Shown: positions 1 through 12,242 of the stretch, piece by piece | Layout of the letters: each line of letters begins with the position of its first letter | Numbering within the stretch: the stretch's first letter is position 1 | Assembly (NCBI GenBank): GCA_002270565.1 | Contig: NQMI01000190.1 | Coordinates: forward strand, 1-64,000 | DNA from: Stenocarpella maydis | Lineage: Eukaryota > Ascomycota > Sordariomycetes > Diaporthales > Diaporthaceae | Length of the DNA: 64,000 nt | Reading direction: 5' to 3' | The notes under the pieces: generated by a model | Told to the model about the DNA's origin: nothing | What the model saw: only the letters and a program-made list of their open reading frames with translations | The model's database searches: none | Translations under genes and position numbers: made by a program

Positions 1-167
1 CCGTGGTCGGTAGGATGACCCTGAAGCAGCAGCTGCTGGGGGGGGGGGGGGTTGGTGGGCTCACAGCCCGCGCCATCAAGAGGGAGCGTGACAATGGTCG
101 AGGGCATGGTTGTTTGTGTGATTTACTTGGCAAGATAAGAGAGAAGGGGGTGGTGGCAAGGGAGAAG

Positions 168-175
168 TATAAAAG
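168..175 (+). promoter_or_regulatory. possible TATA box (TATAAAAG)
   Basis: A perfect TATAAAAG stands on the plus strand inside a purine-rich stretch. A short ATG frame in good context (gaccATGg) starts at 514 but closes after 22 codons, so no gene can be tied to it. It may serve a non-coding transcript or be chance. Confidence 0.2.
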
Positions 176-2737
176 GAGAGGACAGAGGACAGAGGAGAGA
201 AAAGGAGCCTAGCCGGGCAAGACAGAAGAAGCAAATCAGTAGAGGAAGTGGTGAAGGCAGCCTTCCGAGAAATATCAGAGAACAATATAGCAATTTCGAC
301 AAGCACGCAAGGTTTGTGTTGCTAGCTCGGAAAGAAACGAAACGGGGAAACGTCTGTGTTGAAGGGCCGTGAGGAGGCACTTGCCCTTTTGCAGACTTGA
401 CAACCGAACTATTTACCTTGGGTATCCATTTTCTCCTCCCCTTTGAAATACTGCCCCGGACCCTACCCAACTCTTTTTAATTACCACACGTCCGCTGCAG
501 AAGAAGCTCAGACCATGGCAGCATTGAAGAATGCCTTCGTCATATTCTCCAATAATAAGTGTCACAACCTGGTCAAGAAGTAGACAGCACATTGTCACCT
601 TCGCTTCTCAACCCCCCCCCCCTCGATCCAGAGAAGCACATGCAGAGGCGGAGGCAGAGGCAGAGGCAGACATAGACACAGTCAAGAAAGACCGGCTACA
701 CACGCCCACGCGAGCACACGCACGTACAACTGCCCACCCACCCCATCGCTTGGTGACATCCCTTGGGGAGGCTTGCCCCGTCAAGCTGCCGCGTTGCACC
801 CAGCCCAGGCACCGCGCATGCTGGCATGACAGCAGCCCCGGGGTGGGTACGGGGTACGGAGTACATACAGGTGGTATAGGCCCCGTCTTGTGGAACCTAC
901 TTCCTCTTGGGGCGGGCAGATGTTGATCAGTGCAGTGCCAAGGGCTGCACGGTGTGCATAAAATTCCCCGAGACCTGGCCTAGCGGCAGCACTCAGCCAG
1001 CTGCTAAGCATCGCGGCTCTTCACGACGGTTCTTCGCAGGCCCCCCCCTCCCTCTCCGCTGCGGGCACACGGGACAGGGCGGCTAACGGGCTGCATACCT
1101 CCTAGTATGTAGGCCGGACGGGAACCAGGGGTGGTCCCAGGGTCCCAACAGGTTCATCAAAACATCCCGGGCCAAGGGGGTAAAACGGGCGGGCGGGAGA
1201 ATTCGCCCAGTCCAGCAGGCTGACAGGCTGACAGGCTTGACAGGCCAGGCAGAGACAGGCAGAACCCTCCTACCACAACCGACCGACTGCCACGCTACCA
1301 CACTATGCACGCAGCCGGCACTTGGCCGTTGCGAACGGCCCGAGCAGGGAATGGCTGGCGCTATTGGGAATAACATTTGATCTCGAGCCATCGAATGCGG
1401 AAGCGCCCTCGGCGACAGCTTAAATGAGCTCCTCTTGAATGAGCTAGCCATTGGATGAGGCTCTGAACCTGCGGCCTTGCTTTATCTCGGCCGCACTGCC
1501 AGATTTTGATGGGCCCTTCTCTCCTCAACACTCAGTGACGTCCCGTCCACTGGCGATTTTCGGCCTCTGAGCCTGGGCACGCCTTGTCCCACGATGATCT
1601 TTTCCGCTTTGCTGTTCATCGCAGGCTCCGGCTGGACACTCACCTGCCTTGGCTACCTCGGATTTCGGGCCCGTTGCGCCACAACACCACAAAGACAAAG
1701 ACAAGATGGGGTTTCAGGCGCGCAGACTCGCACCTCAGGGCTGCTTGAACAAGACACTCCAAACGAACCAAGGGGTGCATCGCGGGCTACAGAACCAGCC
1801 CTGCCTTTTGACCCCGTATTCCGGCGAAAAAGTGGTGCCGGCACCTTGGTGGAGGTGGGTGATCGTACCACTTGACGTACCTCAAACTCAACAATTGGCA
1901 ATTGCGAGGACTTGGTGGTCGCCAATAAAGCAATTCTAGAGCCGACGCTACTTTCGTTGTGTCTTGCGAGTGCAAGACAGAAACGATTCGGCATCAGGCA
2001 AACGGCTCAACGGAGGAATTGCCTGATTCCAAAGATAAAGGGGGCGCCTCTCGCCACTGCAGCCACAGCTTGGCAAACATATTTCTCACAGCACCCCATG
2101 CCGGACTCCCGTGATTTTGCCTGCCTTGAGTAGTGGCCGGCAGAAATTGGCTGGAATTTTTGCCCTTGTACGTTACTGCTGGACATTTATTAACTATAAG
2201 GATGGGCCTACTTTTCCGTGGGAGCCATACTGATATCACCACCCCCGGGCTCACCAGGAACTCTCACGTATTGAGGCCACCATAGCCTTCGAGTATAAGG
2301 AATTGGCAGACCCTCCAGATCAGCTCGGATACCTCGCCAGATGCTGTATGGACGGGACCAGGACACGCGGTCCATTGTACGCCTTGCGGCATTGTGTGTG
2401 TTGGAAGGCCCCATACCGGGCTACGAGCGACTGAACGGCCATCGCCGCCACCTTTACTCTTGCAAGAGCGTTGGGCGGATCCTGTTGCCGCACCATGAAT
2501 TGTGGATGACTGGACTTCAGCCCAAAGAGCTCAGCCCTGAGGTCTGCGCATTTACTCGTCTCAACACCTTGTTTCAGTAAAGCCAGCATGTGAACTCCGG
2601 CAGCGCTCTTGAATGTGGTGGCTCATTCCTGCGCCTCGGGATAATGTCTAGCAATCAAGGCATGAGAATGCAAGGCCTCGGATGAGAGGGCACGCGCGAC
2701 CGCGCGTCTACCAGCAGTCTTTCTTTCTTTTCCTTTT

Positions 2738-2739
<2 letters not shown>

Positions 2740-2768
<29 letters not shown>
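2740..2768. repeat. 29-nt poly-T tract
   Basis: An uninterrupted run of 29 T follows a TC-rich lead-in (ttctttcttttccttttcc). It could be the A tail of an old retroposed sequence read on the minus strand, or a simple homopolymer; no target-site duplication was seen. Confidence 0.8.
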
Positions 2769-3774
2769 GAAAATATACGTCTTGACAATCTCTTTGCTTA
2801 TCAGCCTGTCTGCAATACCGCGGCAAGCCATGCCACTGAAGTACCTAAGTCAGCTGATCAACCTGGTTCTGCCTCTGGGGAACCAAGTTTGTGTCATGTT
2901 CGTGACGCGACCGGAGAAGCAGAAGCCCGCGTGGTACTACTTATGTACGTCCACGAGGCGAAGCCCAACGAGACGTTCTTATCCAAGGGCTGCGACAGCA
3001 GGCAGGGCGGGCCGGGGTTCAGGGTAGGCCGGGGTGCACATTGCGGTTGTGTTCTCGGACTCACAGGGCAAGCCGCCGAGGGAGAGAGCATCGAGGCTCG
3101 CCTCTTCTGTCTCTGGGAGTGACGCGCCGAAGTTGGTGGTACGTATGGTTCAATTGGTCAAGTGATGAGCCGCATCATTGCATAATCAAATGCGCTTGGG
3201 CCTGCATACCCAGCTTAGAAATATGCAAAGACGTCCCTGGAGTGTTTACGTATCAGCGAAGGAAACGCGGCGGGTCCTGCAGGTTCGTCGTCTCCTTCTA
3301 AGTAACACCCAGCAAGCGTATGATGGCCTCGGGACTCATTGTGGGATGTCGCTAAGGGCAGACCGAGAAGTAACCACAGTGAACCAAGCATATGTGATAA
3401 ATATCCTTAATATGATGATAACCACCACTGCTTATTGTAATTGTCTAAAAAAAAATCCCCCGACTACACTATGTATAAGTATTATTGGATTTTAAGAATA
3501 AGTGTTCTAGATGTGAGTGTTCTTGGTGTAGTAGGGGTTGAGGGGAATTGAGTGGGGTTCCTGCAGAAGGGTTCCTCCCCTCCACCATGCTGTCCGTGAT
3601 GTACCTACCAATCTGGTGGCTTTGAGACGATGGTCCTGGGATAAGAGGCTCGCGACAAACTAATAAGTTGGAGGCATCCAACTATACTGCGCGGGTTCTC
3701 CAGCTAAGCAGCAGGGGCAGCAAGGCAGACGGGCTTGTTGTGCTAGGGGTTGGGAAGTCCAAGCAGCAGGTAAG

Positions 3775-3838
3775 GTGCCTACCTCGGTACCTAGGCTAGG
3801 CTAGGTACTTGGGTACCCGGGTAGGCAGCCAGGCAGCC
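3775..3838. repeat. cluster of CCTAGG/GGTACC palindromic motifs
   Basis: Several overlapping copies of ggtacctagg-like, ctaggctagg and gggtacccggg motifs lie about 150-200 bp before the MLH1 start. Similar motifs recur elsewhere between genes in this window (near 15745, 51380, 51900). They are short palindromes of unknown role. Confidence 0.6.
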
Positions 3839-3982
3839 GCTGCGCTTAATTGGGCCAACCAAGACCGCACTCAAAGTTAAGCACCAAGATCCTACCCATT
3901 AACACACGTATTCTTCTTGTTCCTGTAGTCACCACAGCCGTCCAATGCACCAGGCTCCTGCCATGTTGTCGGGACTCCCGCG

Positions 3983-6172
3983 ATGCCCGACCCAATAGAC
4001 GTTGACGGCCCCCGTGGCGTCAAGAGGAAGGCTGACGATGCCGACGTGACCACCGCGCGCCGGATCAAAGCCCTGGACCCAGATGTCATCAACAAGATCG
4101 CCGCCGGCGAGATCATTGTCGCCCCTGTCCACGCGATCAAGGAACTCATCGAGAATGCCGTTGATGCTGGCTCCACCTCCCTCGAGGTCCTGGCCAAAGA
4201 CGGCGGTCTCAAGCTGCTTCAGATCACCGACAATGGCAGTGGAATAGACAGAGAAGACCTGCCTATCCTGTGTGAACGGTTTACCACGTCAAAGCTGCAA
4301 AAGTTTGAGGATCTGTCGTCCATAGCAACATATGGCTTCCGCGGTGAGGCTTTGGCAAGCATCAGCCATATTGCCCATCTCACCGTCACCACAAAGACCA
4401 AGGACTCGACATGTGCCTGGCGTGCTTATTACGGTGGAGGCAAGCTTGAGCCCTCCAAGCCGGGCCAGACCGCGGATCCCAAGCCCGTCGCCGGCAGAAA
4501 TGGCACCCAGATCACCGTCGAGGACCTCTTCTACAATGTGCCCACGAGGCGCCGTGCCTTCCGCTCTGCCTCTGACGAGTACAACAAAATCATCGACATG
4601 GTCGGCCGCTATGCAATCCACTGCCGCCATGTCGCCTTTTCATGCAAGAAACAGGGCGAATCCTCGACGAGCATATCTGTGCCCGCCGCTGCCTCTGTCG
4701 TCGACCGTGTTCGACAAATCTACGGCACTAGTGTCGCCAACGAGCTGGTCGGATACTCTACGTCAGACGACCGGTGGGGCTTCAAGGCAGAGGGCTATGC
4801 CACGAATGCAAACTACCATATAAAAAAGACGACCTTACTTTTGTTCATCAACCACCGCTGCGTTGAGTCAACAAATATCAAAAAGGCCATCGAGCAGACA
4901 TATGCGGCATTCCTGCCCAAGAGTGGCCATCCTTTTGTCTATCTCAGCCTCGAGATCGATCCTGGACGGGTTGATGTCAACGTGCACCCGACAAAGCGGG
5001 AGGTCAACTTTCTCAACGAGGATGAGATCATCCATGCCATCTGTGAGCACATCCGCAGCAAACTTGCAGCCGTTGACCAGAGCCGGACCTTTATGACACA
5101 GACGCTGCTTCCAGGTGCCGATTGGGCATCTACCCGGAAGCAGACAGAAGATGACGCGACCCCATCGTCAACCACACGTGCCTCCGGCAAGAAGACGACA
5201 CGCTACGAGAACACACTTATCCGGACGGATACCAACCTCCGCAAGATCACCAGCATGTTTTCTCCTAGTGAGGAGCCGTCATCTACACCCAGACACTCAA
5301 GCGCAGGAATACCAACCTTTGTACCCGATGCCCAAGCTGCCGAGTCTATCGAATACGAGACTAATGACCGCGACCAAGTCCCGTGTCGCCTCGCCAGCGT
5401 CCGTGAGCTCCGTGCAGATGTCCGAAACGACGTGCATCACGAACTGACAGAGGTATTTGCGACACACACATTCGTTGGGGTCGTTGATGAGCGGCGCCGC
5501 CTGGCAGCCATACAAGGCGGCATCAAGCTTTACCTTGTTGACTATGGCCGTGCATGCTTTGAATATTTCTACCAAGTCGGCCTCACTGACTTTGGGAACT
5601 TTGGAGTTGTGAAATTCAGCCCTCCCCTAGATCTTCGTGCTGTATTGCGTATAGCAGCAGAGCACGAAAAGGAGAATTGCCCCACAGCGGAGGATGATTT
5701 TGATATAGACGAAGTGGTCGACCTGGTTTCGTCGCAGCTTATCGAGCGGCGTGAGATGTTGCTGGAATACTTCTCATTCGAGATTACCCCGGCCGGGGAG
5801 CTCATCAGCATTCCCCTCCTTGTGAAGGGCTACACACCGTCCATGGCGAAGCTACCAAATTTCCTACTCAGACTGGGCCCGCAGGTCGACTGGACTGAGG
5901 AGAGGGCCTGCTTTGAGACGTTTCTCAAGGAGTTGGCATCACTCTACGTTCCGGAGGTGCTACCGCCTACGCCCGGCGAGGCCGAGGCCGCCGCCGCTGA
6001 ACAAATTGACGAGGAGCTCAAGGCCAGAAGAAAGCACGTCCGGTGGGCTGTCGAGCATGTCTTCTTCCCCGCCTTCAAGGCACGTCTCGTGGCAACGAAC
6101 GGCCTTATGAAGGACGGCGTGTTGGAGGTTGCCAATCTCAAGGGTCTGTACAGAGTATTTGAGAGATGCTGA
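3983..6172 (+). CDS. MLH1: DNA mismatch repair protein Mlh1 (MutL family)
   Basis: A single-exon gene of 729 residues encodes the MutL homologue that partners Pms1 or Mlh3 in nuclear mismatch repair and meiotic crossing-over. The N-terminal GHKL ATPase is complete: the KELIEN motif puts catalytic Glu at residue 54 and Mg-binding Asn at 58, DNGSGI lies at 83-88, TYGFRGEAL at 116-124, and GTQITVEDLFYNVPTRRR follows near 175. The S5-fold second half contains VDVNVHPTKREV near 335. A poorly conserved linker (about 375-480) leads to the Mlh1-specific C-terminal domain, which ends in FERC, the conserved Mlh1 terminus. About 25 residues precede the usual start of homology, with KRK basic residues. 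The length fits fungal Mlh1. It converges on RPN1 downstream. Confidence 0.97.
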   Translation: MPDPIDVDGPRGVKRKADDADVTTARRIKALDPDVINKIAAGEIIVAPVHAIKELIENAVDAGSTSLEVLAKDGGLKLLQITDNGSGIDREDLPILCERFTTSKLQKFEDLSSIATYGFRGEALASISHIAHLTVTTKTKDSTCAWRAYYGGGKLEPSKPGQTADPKPVAGRNGTQITVEDLFYNVPTRRRAFRSASDEYNKIIDMVGRYAIHCRHVAFSCKKQGESSTSISVPAAASVVDRVRQIYGTSVANELVGYSTSDDRWGFKAEGYATNANYHIKKTTLLLFINHRCVESTNIKKAIEQTYAAFLPKSGHPFVYLSLEIDPGRVDVNVHPTKREVNFLNEDEIIHAICEHIRSKLAAVDQSRTFMTQTLLPGADWASTRKQTEDDATPSSTTRASGKKTTRYENTLIRTDTNLRKITSMFSPSEEPSSTPRHSSAGIPTFVPDAQAAESIEYETNDRDQVPCRLASVRELRADVRNDVHHELTEVFATHTFVGVVDERRRLAAIQGGIKLYLVDYGRACFEYFYQVGLTDFGNFGVVKFSPPLDLRAVLRIAAEHEKENCPTAEDDFDIDEVVDLVSSQLIERREMLLEYFSFEITPAGELISIPLLVKGYTPSMAKLPNFLLRLGPQVDWTEERACFETFLKELASLYVPEVLPPTPGEAEAAAAEQIDEELKARRKHVRWAVEHVFFPAFKARLVATNGLMKDGVLEVANLKGLYRVFERC

Positions 6173-6777
6173 GACTGGTACATTGTGTGTCCGTGTCAAG
6201 ATTCCTACGACATTTCCATGAGATGTAGCTCCAGAATCACGTCTCGACTTAGGGACATTGCTAGATTTTTTTTTTTGGGGGGGGGTAATATTATTAAAAA
6301 AAAAATACAATGAATTGCAAAGATTGACTGGTGAATCCCCACCAAAGGTCGTCGCTTCTATCATAGACAATGTGCGCTGTCTTTTGCCACCGGTCACTGA
6401 ACTCCAAAGAACAGGGCACACTCAGCGCGAGATCGGCTTTGTGGTACACGCGGGCGCCGGTGTTCCATCATTCGTCTTGAAAGTCTGCATGTTGCCCGAT
6501 GCACTTGATGGTCGGGTTGCGGACTCCTCTTTAAAAGTTTGGTACGGTATACGCAGACGGCTACTAGGGACACTGACGCCCACAGCGAGATCTGAAAAAG
6601 TCATTTCCATTCGTCTATGGTTTCAGTTCGGGTACCTGGGTGAGTCCCACTTCCATGGCCACCTCAGCCGGAAGAGACCCCTCGATAGTGTACAGTAGTA
6701 AGTAGTAACTCCTCCCTCCTCACGGCCCCGTTCTGACCGGCGGGTTTTCACGTTATGCCCTCGTGCTTAGGCCAAGT
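6173..6777. other. convergent 3' region between MLH1 and RPN1
   Basis: The 605 bp between the two stop codons should hold both 3' untranslated regions. A T9-G9 stretch followed by A-rich sequence lies near 6266-6306. I see no further gene. Confidence 0.6.
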
Positions 6778-9663
6778 TCATTTGCCGTCTTCCCACTCCG
6801 GGTTCTTTGAGACCAGGTTAGCAACTTGTCAAGACTTCGGACAGGGCATGATAGGATCTACATACCTTCTTGAGAATGACCAGACCCTCGAGCACATTGC
6901 TCACGCTAATGTATTCCTCGTCCTCGAGCTCAGCCCGCTCGCCGTACCCCAACAGGACGGGGGTGCTCTGTGTCTGCCAGCCGGTGATGGTCTTGGGGCG
7001 ACCAGCCTGGCCCACGACGTCGACCGCCTGACCGACGCGAACGTTGACCGTCAGGGGCTTGAGGTTCTCGTCCAGGGTGACGAGGAAGCGCGGGTGCATG
7101 GCGGTGACCAAAAAGTACAGGAGGTAGTGAGAGTTCTTGGTGATGAACTGCTTCGAGTCAATCATAGCCACGAGCACGGCTAGCAGACCCGCACACGAGA
7201 CTCTCGACAGGATCTGCCTGTCAGTGTGGAATGGGCTGAGGGACATGGTGCCCTTCCCCATGTGCAGAAGGCCTTGTGCAATCCGGACCATGAAGAGTGA
7301 CTCCTTCTCGCGGTGGTAGTAGCTGGCTAATTGTCGGAGCAGTTGCGCTAATCTGGCGTTGTTCGTGCCAGCACCGAGGAGACCCATGGCAAAGATGGCG
7401 TTGATGGCGACATCATTGTCATTGTCATGGCTGTATCGCGAGAGTGTGTCATAGACCTTCATCTGAGGGTTGCTTGGGCTGATCAGTCCCATGGCCAGAG
7501 GAACCGCACGGCGGATGTTGGCTTCGCCGTAGTGCATGAGATGGCCGAACTGGCGTAGGACCATCTCCTGGCCGACTTCCTCGCCCATGGCGATCAAGCC
7601 CAGCCCAAGGACGGCATAGGATTGCACCAGCTCATCGCCCTTCTTCTCGTCAGACTCCTCCATGTGCTCGTTACACATGTGCAGGAGCTCCTGGATCTTC
7701 AGCACGGCACCGGTGCCTGCCCAGGCGCATATCTCGGCAAGGACCGCTGTGGGCTTGGCCGCTGGGTGGTCAATAGCCTTGAGCGTCTCCAGAATGACGT
7801 CCACTTCTTCTTGCTTGCCAAAGAAGAGCAGGCCAAGTCCGAGAGCCAGGAACCGAGTCCATTTGTCCTTCAGCTGGTTTTGGCGCTCATCGTCGAGCAG
7901 AGTTGTGATTATTGCCTCCGTGACGTCTGGGTGAGATGTGCCGACAAAGACGAGACCACACGCCAAGGCGGCCATGGCTGAGATCTGCATGTCCTGGGAG
8001 GTGTCATTAATAATAGGGAGAAGCTTCTCCAGCAGCTCCTCCTTGTTGGAGCCGGCGTAGGTCAGGCCAAGCCCCATTATTGAAGCAACGCGGATGAGAG
8101 GGTCAGAGTGTTCGAGTTTCTCGGGCTCTCCGAGCAGCGCCATGACGGGCTCAGAGTCCATCTTCACCCCGGCATTCATGATGCCGATAGCGAGCATGGC
8201 TCCCGCGACGATTTGAGGCTCCTCGGAGTAAGTATACTTGTCGATCTTGTCCAGGCCATTCTCAACATCCCACAGGAGGAGGGTCCCCAGTGATGCCACT
8301 GTTGACATCATGCCTTCGTCCTTGGTCTTCCACACCCAGCTGTTGGTATCTTTGTCTACCAGCATCATCTTGTCGTTGCCGAAACCAGCGTTCACGAAGG
8401 CATTGACGAAACCTGCTGCCAGGTTGTGACGAGCGGAGTCCAGGTTGGTCATACCGGCCACACGGCTGCTCTCCAGATGGCTCTTGTAGATGTCTTCGGT
8501 CGTCTTGGGGTCGAGAATGTTGAGCTCCTTGCCAAGAGTCTTGAAGTGCTCCGACAGGCGGAGGTTGCTGAGACTCTCTTGAACCTCAGGATCCTCCTCT
8601 TCTGAGTCCAGGAATATTCTCTGCCGCGCGATCAGAAATGCCAGCTGCTTCTTCAGCGTGGGGTCGGTAGCTGCCTCGAAATCCGCCTTGATCTGCTCTG
8701 CGTCGTTGAGACGGATGGCCAGGACCATGGCCTGTGTGGACTGGTTGTACTCCTTGTATATATCATGAGCTACACGGAGGAACAGCTCGTTGTCTGGGTA
8801 TGTCAGAAGGTTGACCATGGAAACCATGTACAAGCAGACCCTGGAGTAGGTGTTCTCGTCAACAAACTCGGGGAGCTTCTCAATGATCTCCAACTCGCTC
8901 ATCAAGTCAACGGCATCAGCCTCCGCGTTGCTCTTGAGGAATAGGGGCACGAGGGACAGCGCCAGATCCACCAGATCAGTGGTAGATTCCTCGGCTGTGA
9001 TCCTCTTGGCGTAGACCTCCCCAATCTCCAGGGCGAGATGCCGGACATATTCGTGTCCCCACGAGCCGATATCCTGTGTTGGAGCCAGAAGCCTGAATTT
9101 CAGGGTATCCTGTCTGTCCTCGTCTGAGAAGGTCATGCCGATCACGGACAGCACATCGGCCAGGGAGTTCTTGTCGTCACCCGCTGGCCAGTTCTCGTAC
9201 AAAGCGGTCATGGCGTCGTAATGAGGTCGAAGGAACTTCAAGGGCTTCGGGACAGCAGTCATAGATGATGTCGACGTCTTGATGAAGTTCTTCATGGCCT
9301 CCAAGGCCGGCTTGTAGAGGGTTGCATCTGGCTCCTAGTATGACGGGTCAGCTTTGGGCGAACCCAGCAAGGTCGGGGTGTTGAGATAACCAACGGTCAG
9401 CCGCTCGACGAGCATATCGAGCTCACTCTTAAGTTGCTGGTCCTCTTCGCTGAGATCTTCTGTGGCTAAAAGGTTTGACGGGTCAGCCTGCAGTCGTAAG
9501 TCGCGGGATGGCGGCGCGTACCGTCATCCTTCTCGTCGGCCTTCTTCCCGTTCGCCAGAGGCTTGCCATCCTTGTCCTTGGGGACATCATCAGGCTTGCC
9601 ATTCTCGACCGCATTGCCCTTTCCCTTGTCGGCGGCAGTGGGCTTGTCGCTGTCTTGAGCCAT
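6778..9663 (-). CDS. RPN1: 26S proteasome regulatory subunit Rpn1
   Basis: Rpn1 is the large non-ATPase base subunit of the 19S regulatory particle and docks ubiquitin-like shuttle factors and Ubp6. The model has four exons: 9663-9522, 9465-9395, 9334-6866 and 6804-6778, giving 902 residues, normal for the family. Introns are 56, 60 and 61 bp; intron 2 uses an unusual GTTGGT donor but is needed to join ERLT to EPDATLYKPALE. The start at 9663 gives MAQDSDKP; an in-frame ATG 30 nt upstream is possible but less likely. An acidic, lysine-rich N-terminus precedes the Rpn1/Rpn2 N-domain; the middle carries proteasome/cyclosome repeats (e.g. GAMLAIGIMNAG, IMGLGLTYAGS, AMAALACGLVFVG, YAVLGLGLIAMG). 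The C-terminus reads NVLEGLVILKK joined to NPEWEDGK, encoded by a 27-nt last exon. Confidence 0.96.
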
Positions 9664-10289
9664 GATGTTCGTAGGCTGGGATTGGGGAAGCACGATATGG
9701 AGTCGGAGGCGGCGCAGACGGGGATTGCGTCAAGTGGCGCCTGCAGGAGCTGTGGCAGGGAGAAGATGGACGCAATGGAGGGAATGAGAAGGCGGAATTA
9801 GTTCGAGTCTGGGTATAACGTGGTGTCTAAGGGATGATCGGAACTCTGGGCGGATGGTGCGTGGTGATGTCGAAGTTGTTGCTCGAAGCTTCGCAGAAGC
9901 AGACTGCCAGCCCGCAGCTTTAGCTGGTTATTACGCGAGTCTCTGCCGCCTGGAGATGGCAAGGCTCATCATCCACAGGCGCCGAACAGGGGCCCTTCCC
10001 GCAGCAGGCTGGTCAGTGCGCCATATCTAATTACTGATAAGATAACATCCTAACTTCATCCCACCTCGGGTAAATTTCGAGGGGGACTTGGTGATTTCCA
10101 TGCGACGATTATTGAACACCAGGATTGCAGAACAATACAGGTTTGACCGAATCCTGCCCCTCAGCGAGCCACCCGCCCACCTATCCAACCATTTCCTCAC
10201 AGATTAACCCCGATCAGAGATCTTGCGAATTCCTTTCGCAGCCAGAGGACGCCCCCGGTTCATCAGCGTCATCAGACGCGCCCGCCATC
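9664..10289. promoter_or_regulatory. divergent promoter of RPN1 and RIO2
   Basis: These 626 bp separate the start codons of two genes transcribed away from each other and must carry both promoters and leaders. A GATA core (tgataagataac) lies near 10036. No clear proteasome-associated control element (GGTGGCAAA) was seen. Confidence 0.6.
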
Positions 10290-11571
10290 ATGAAGTTGGA
10301 CACAAAAGCCATGCGCCACCTCGCACCTGAGGACTGGCGAGTTCTCACAGCAGTAAGCCACTCATGGGGCTCTAAAAGCCACTCCTACGGAAAGTACACG
10401 CTGACCTGACAACATTAAATAGGTGGAAATGGGCTCCAAGAACCACGAGATCGTCCCAACAGCCATGATCGACAAGATTGCCCGCCTGCGCGGCGGCAGC
10501 AGCGGCGTGCACAAGTCCATCTCGAACCTCGCAAAGGTTGGACTCATCGGGCGGGTCAAGGAGGCCAAGTACGACGGCTACCGGCTCACGTACGGCGGGC
10601 TCGACTACCTGGCGCTGCACGCCTACTCGTCCAAGAAGCAGGTCTACAGCGTGGGCAGCCGGGTAGGCGTGGGCAAGGAGAGCGACATCATGATGGTGGC
10701 GGACGACAGGGGCCAACAGAAGATCCTCAAGATCCACAGGCTGGGGCGCATCTCGTTCCGCACCGTCAAGACGAACCGGGACTACCTCAAGAAGCGCCAG
10801 GGCGGGTCGTGGATGTACCTGTCGCGGCTGTCGGCCATGAAGGAGTTCGCCTTCATGCAGGCCCTGAGGGAAGAGGGCTTCCCCGTCCCCGAGCCCATCG
10901 CGCAGTCGAGGCACACCATCCTTATGTCTTTCATTGACGACTCATACCCATTACGACAGATCTCGGTCGTTCCCGATCCAGCAGGCTTGTACGCGGAGCT
11001 GATTGCCATGATCCTCCGACTGGCGAAACACGGACTGATACATGGCGATTTCAACGAGTTCAACATTCTCATCAAGGAGGAAAGGGCGGATCAAGACGGC
11101 CGGGGAGACGCTGCAGATGGCGCTGTAACGCTGACGCCCATCCTCATTGATTTCCCACAGATGATCTCGATGGACCACCAGAACGCCGAAATGTACTTTG
11201 ACCGAGACGTCAGTTGCCTGAAGCGGTTCTTTGAGAGGAGGTTTCATTTCACCAGCACGGAACCTGGTCCGTTCTACAAGGATGCAAGAAAAACCGTGGG
11301 ACAAGGAGGTGCCAGGAAAATAGACGTCGCAGTTGAGGCTTCTGGCTTTACAAAGAAGATGTCGAAGGATCTCGAGGCCGCCATACGAGAGCAGAACAGC
11401 TCAAGAGATGAGGGCGGTGATGATTTTTCTGAAGACGGCGAGGTTTCAGACTCCGAGGACGAAGCCGACGGGAGCACCGATGAAGGCGAGCCTGGCAGTG
11501 AACTTCAACAAGATGCCCAAGGTGGGACACTTGATGACATGGAGCAACTAGAGATCAAAGATACTTCATGA
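10290..11571 (+). CDS. RIO2: RIO-type atypical serine kinase/ATPase Rio2 (40S maturation)
   Basis: Rio2 binds late pre-40S particles and drives cytoplasmic 18S rRNA maturation. Two exons (10290-10352, 10423-11571) with a 70-bp intron give 403 residues. Exon 1 encodes MKLDTKAMRHLAPEDWRVLTA, the start of the winged-helix domain, and continues with VEMGSKNHEIVP. The RIO domain shows a P-loop-like VGVGKESDI at about 102-110, the ATP-site lysine in ILKIHRLGR (K124), catalytic HGDFNEFN (D230, N235) and the metal-binding IDFPQM (D264). The C-terminus is long, acidic and serine-rich (about 330-400). The length fits fungal Rio2. The gene diverges from RPN1 and converges on the RNA-binding protein gene. 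Confidence 0.96.
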
Positions 11572-12242
11572 GGCCAGAAGCGTCGTCAAATTGAGAACTT
11601 GGAGCACTGCGTTGCGGTTTGGTCCCTGGATGACACTCGAGACTTTCAACGTGTAGGTCCCGAGGTACTCATTGTGGAGTTTGGCACTCGTATTGTTATC
11701 AACGACTTCCATGAATCTATATTGCCGGTGGCGATCCTGCTGCAACAGCAAGGTCCAAACAACGGAAAGTGATATGGTACAGAAGACAAAATGGGTGTTG
11801 ATGATGTACTGATCTTCCCTGCTCTAACTGCTAGAAAAGCAGATCCGTCATGCGAGGTGGACAGCCTCTTGCGTTAAGGGACATACTTGCGATGATAAGA
11901 CCAGAGTGTAAGAGAGGACACCAAAATCTCGGACCCTGCTGACATCAAACAACCTCCACAAGCCCTCGGGATAAGGCTGATAACGAAAATTATGCCGGGA
12001 GTGTTGATGTCGAAAGAGCGTGGTCCAAATTATGCGAAGAATGACGGTCAGAAAAGATGATATTCCTCTAGACAGCTTCCTTCTTGATGATGGGAGACGA
12101 CTGCGACTTGATATTGGTGGGCGAGTCAACAACCGTCACACCCTCATCGGCAGATCCGTCATCCGAAGAAGACGTGACAGCGCACTGTCTACGCGGAATA
12201 ATCAGCATAATGACAGGGCTTTGACACTGGCAATGATGAGTC
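11572..12242. other. convergent 3' region between RIO2 and the RRM gene
   Basis: The 671 bp between two convergent stop codons contain only small frames without family resemblance. This is presumably 3' untranslated and terminator sequence of both genes. Confidence 0.5.

Larger units (their letters stand above)
1..3982. other. gene-free region upstream of MLH1
   Basis: No reading frame here shows a recognisable family, a long open frame, or a convincing exon-intron series. The stretch holds low-complexity pieces: a run of 14 G at 38-51, a C run near 610, a gaggca repeat near 645-668, a long T tract at 2740-2768 and a cluster of CCTAGG-type palindromes just before MLH1. A weak possible promoter for an unseen transcript lies near 168. 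Most likely intergenic DNA plus the MLH1 promoter and leader. Confidence 0.6.

Noticed and set aside
514..582. 22-codon frame MAALKNAFVIF in good start context downstream of a TATA-like box
   Set aside because: It closes quickly and I found no consistent donor and acceptor to extend it.
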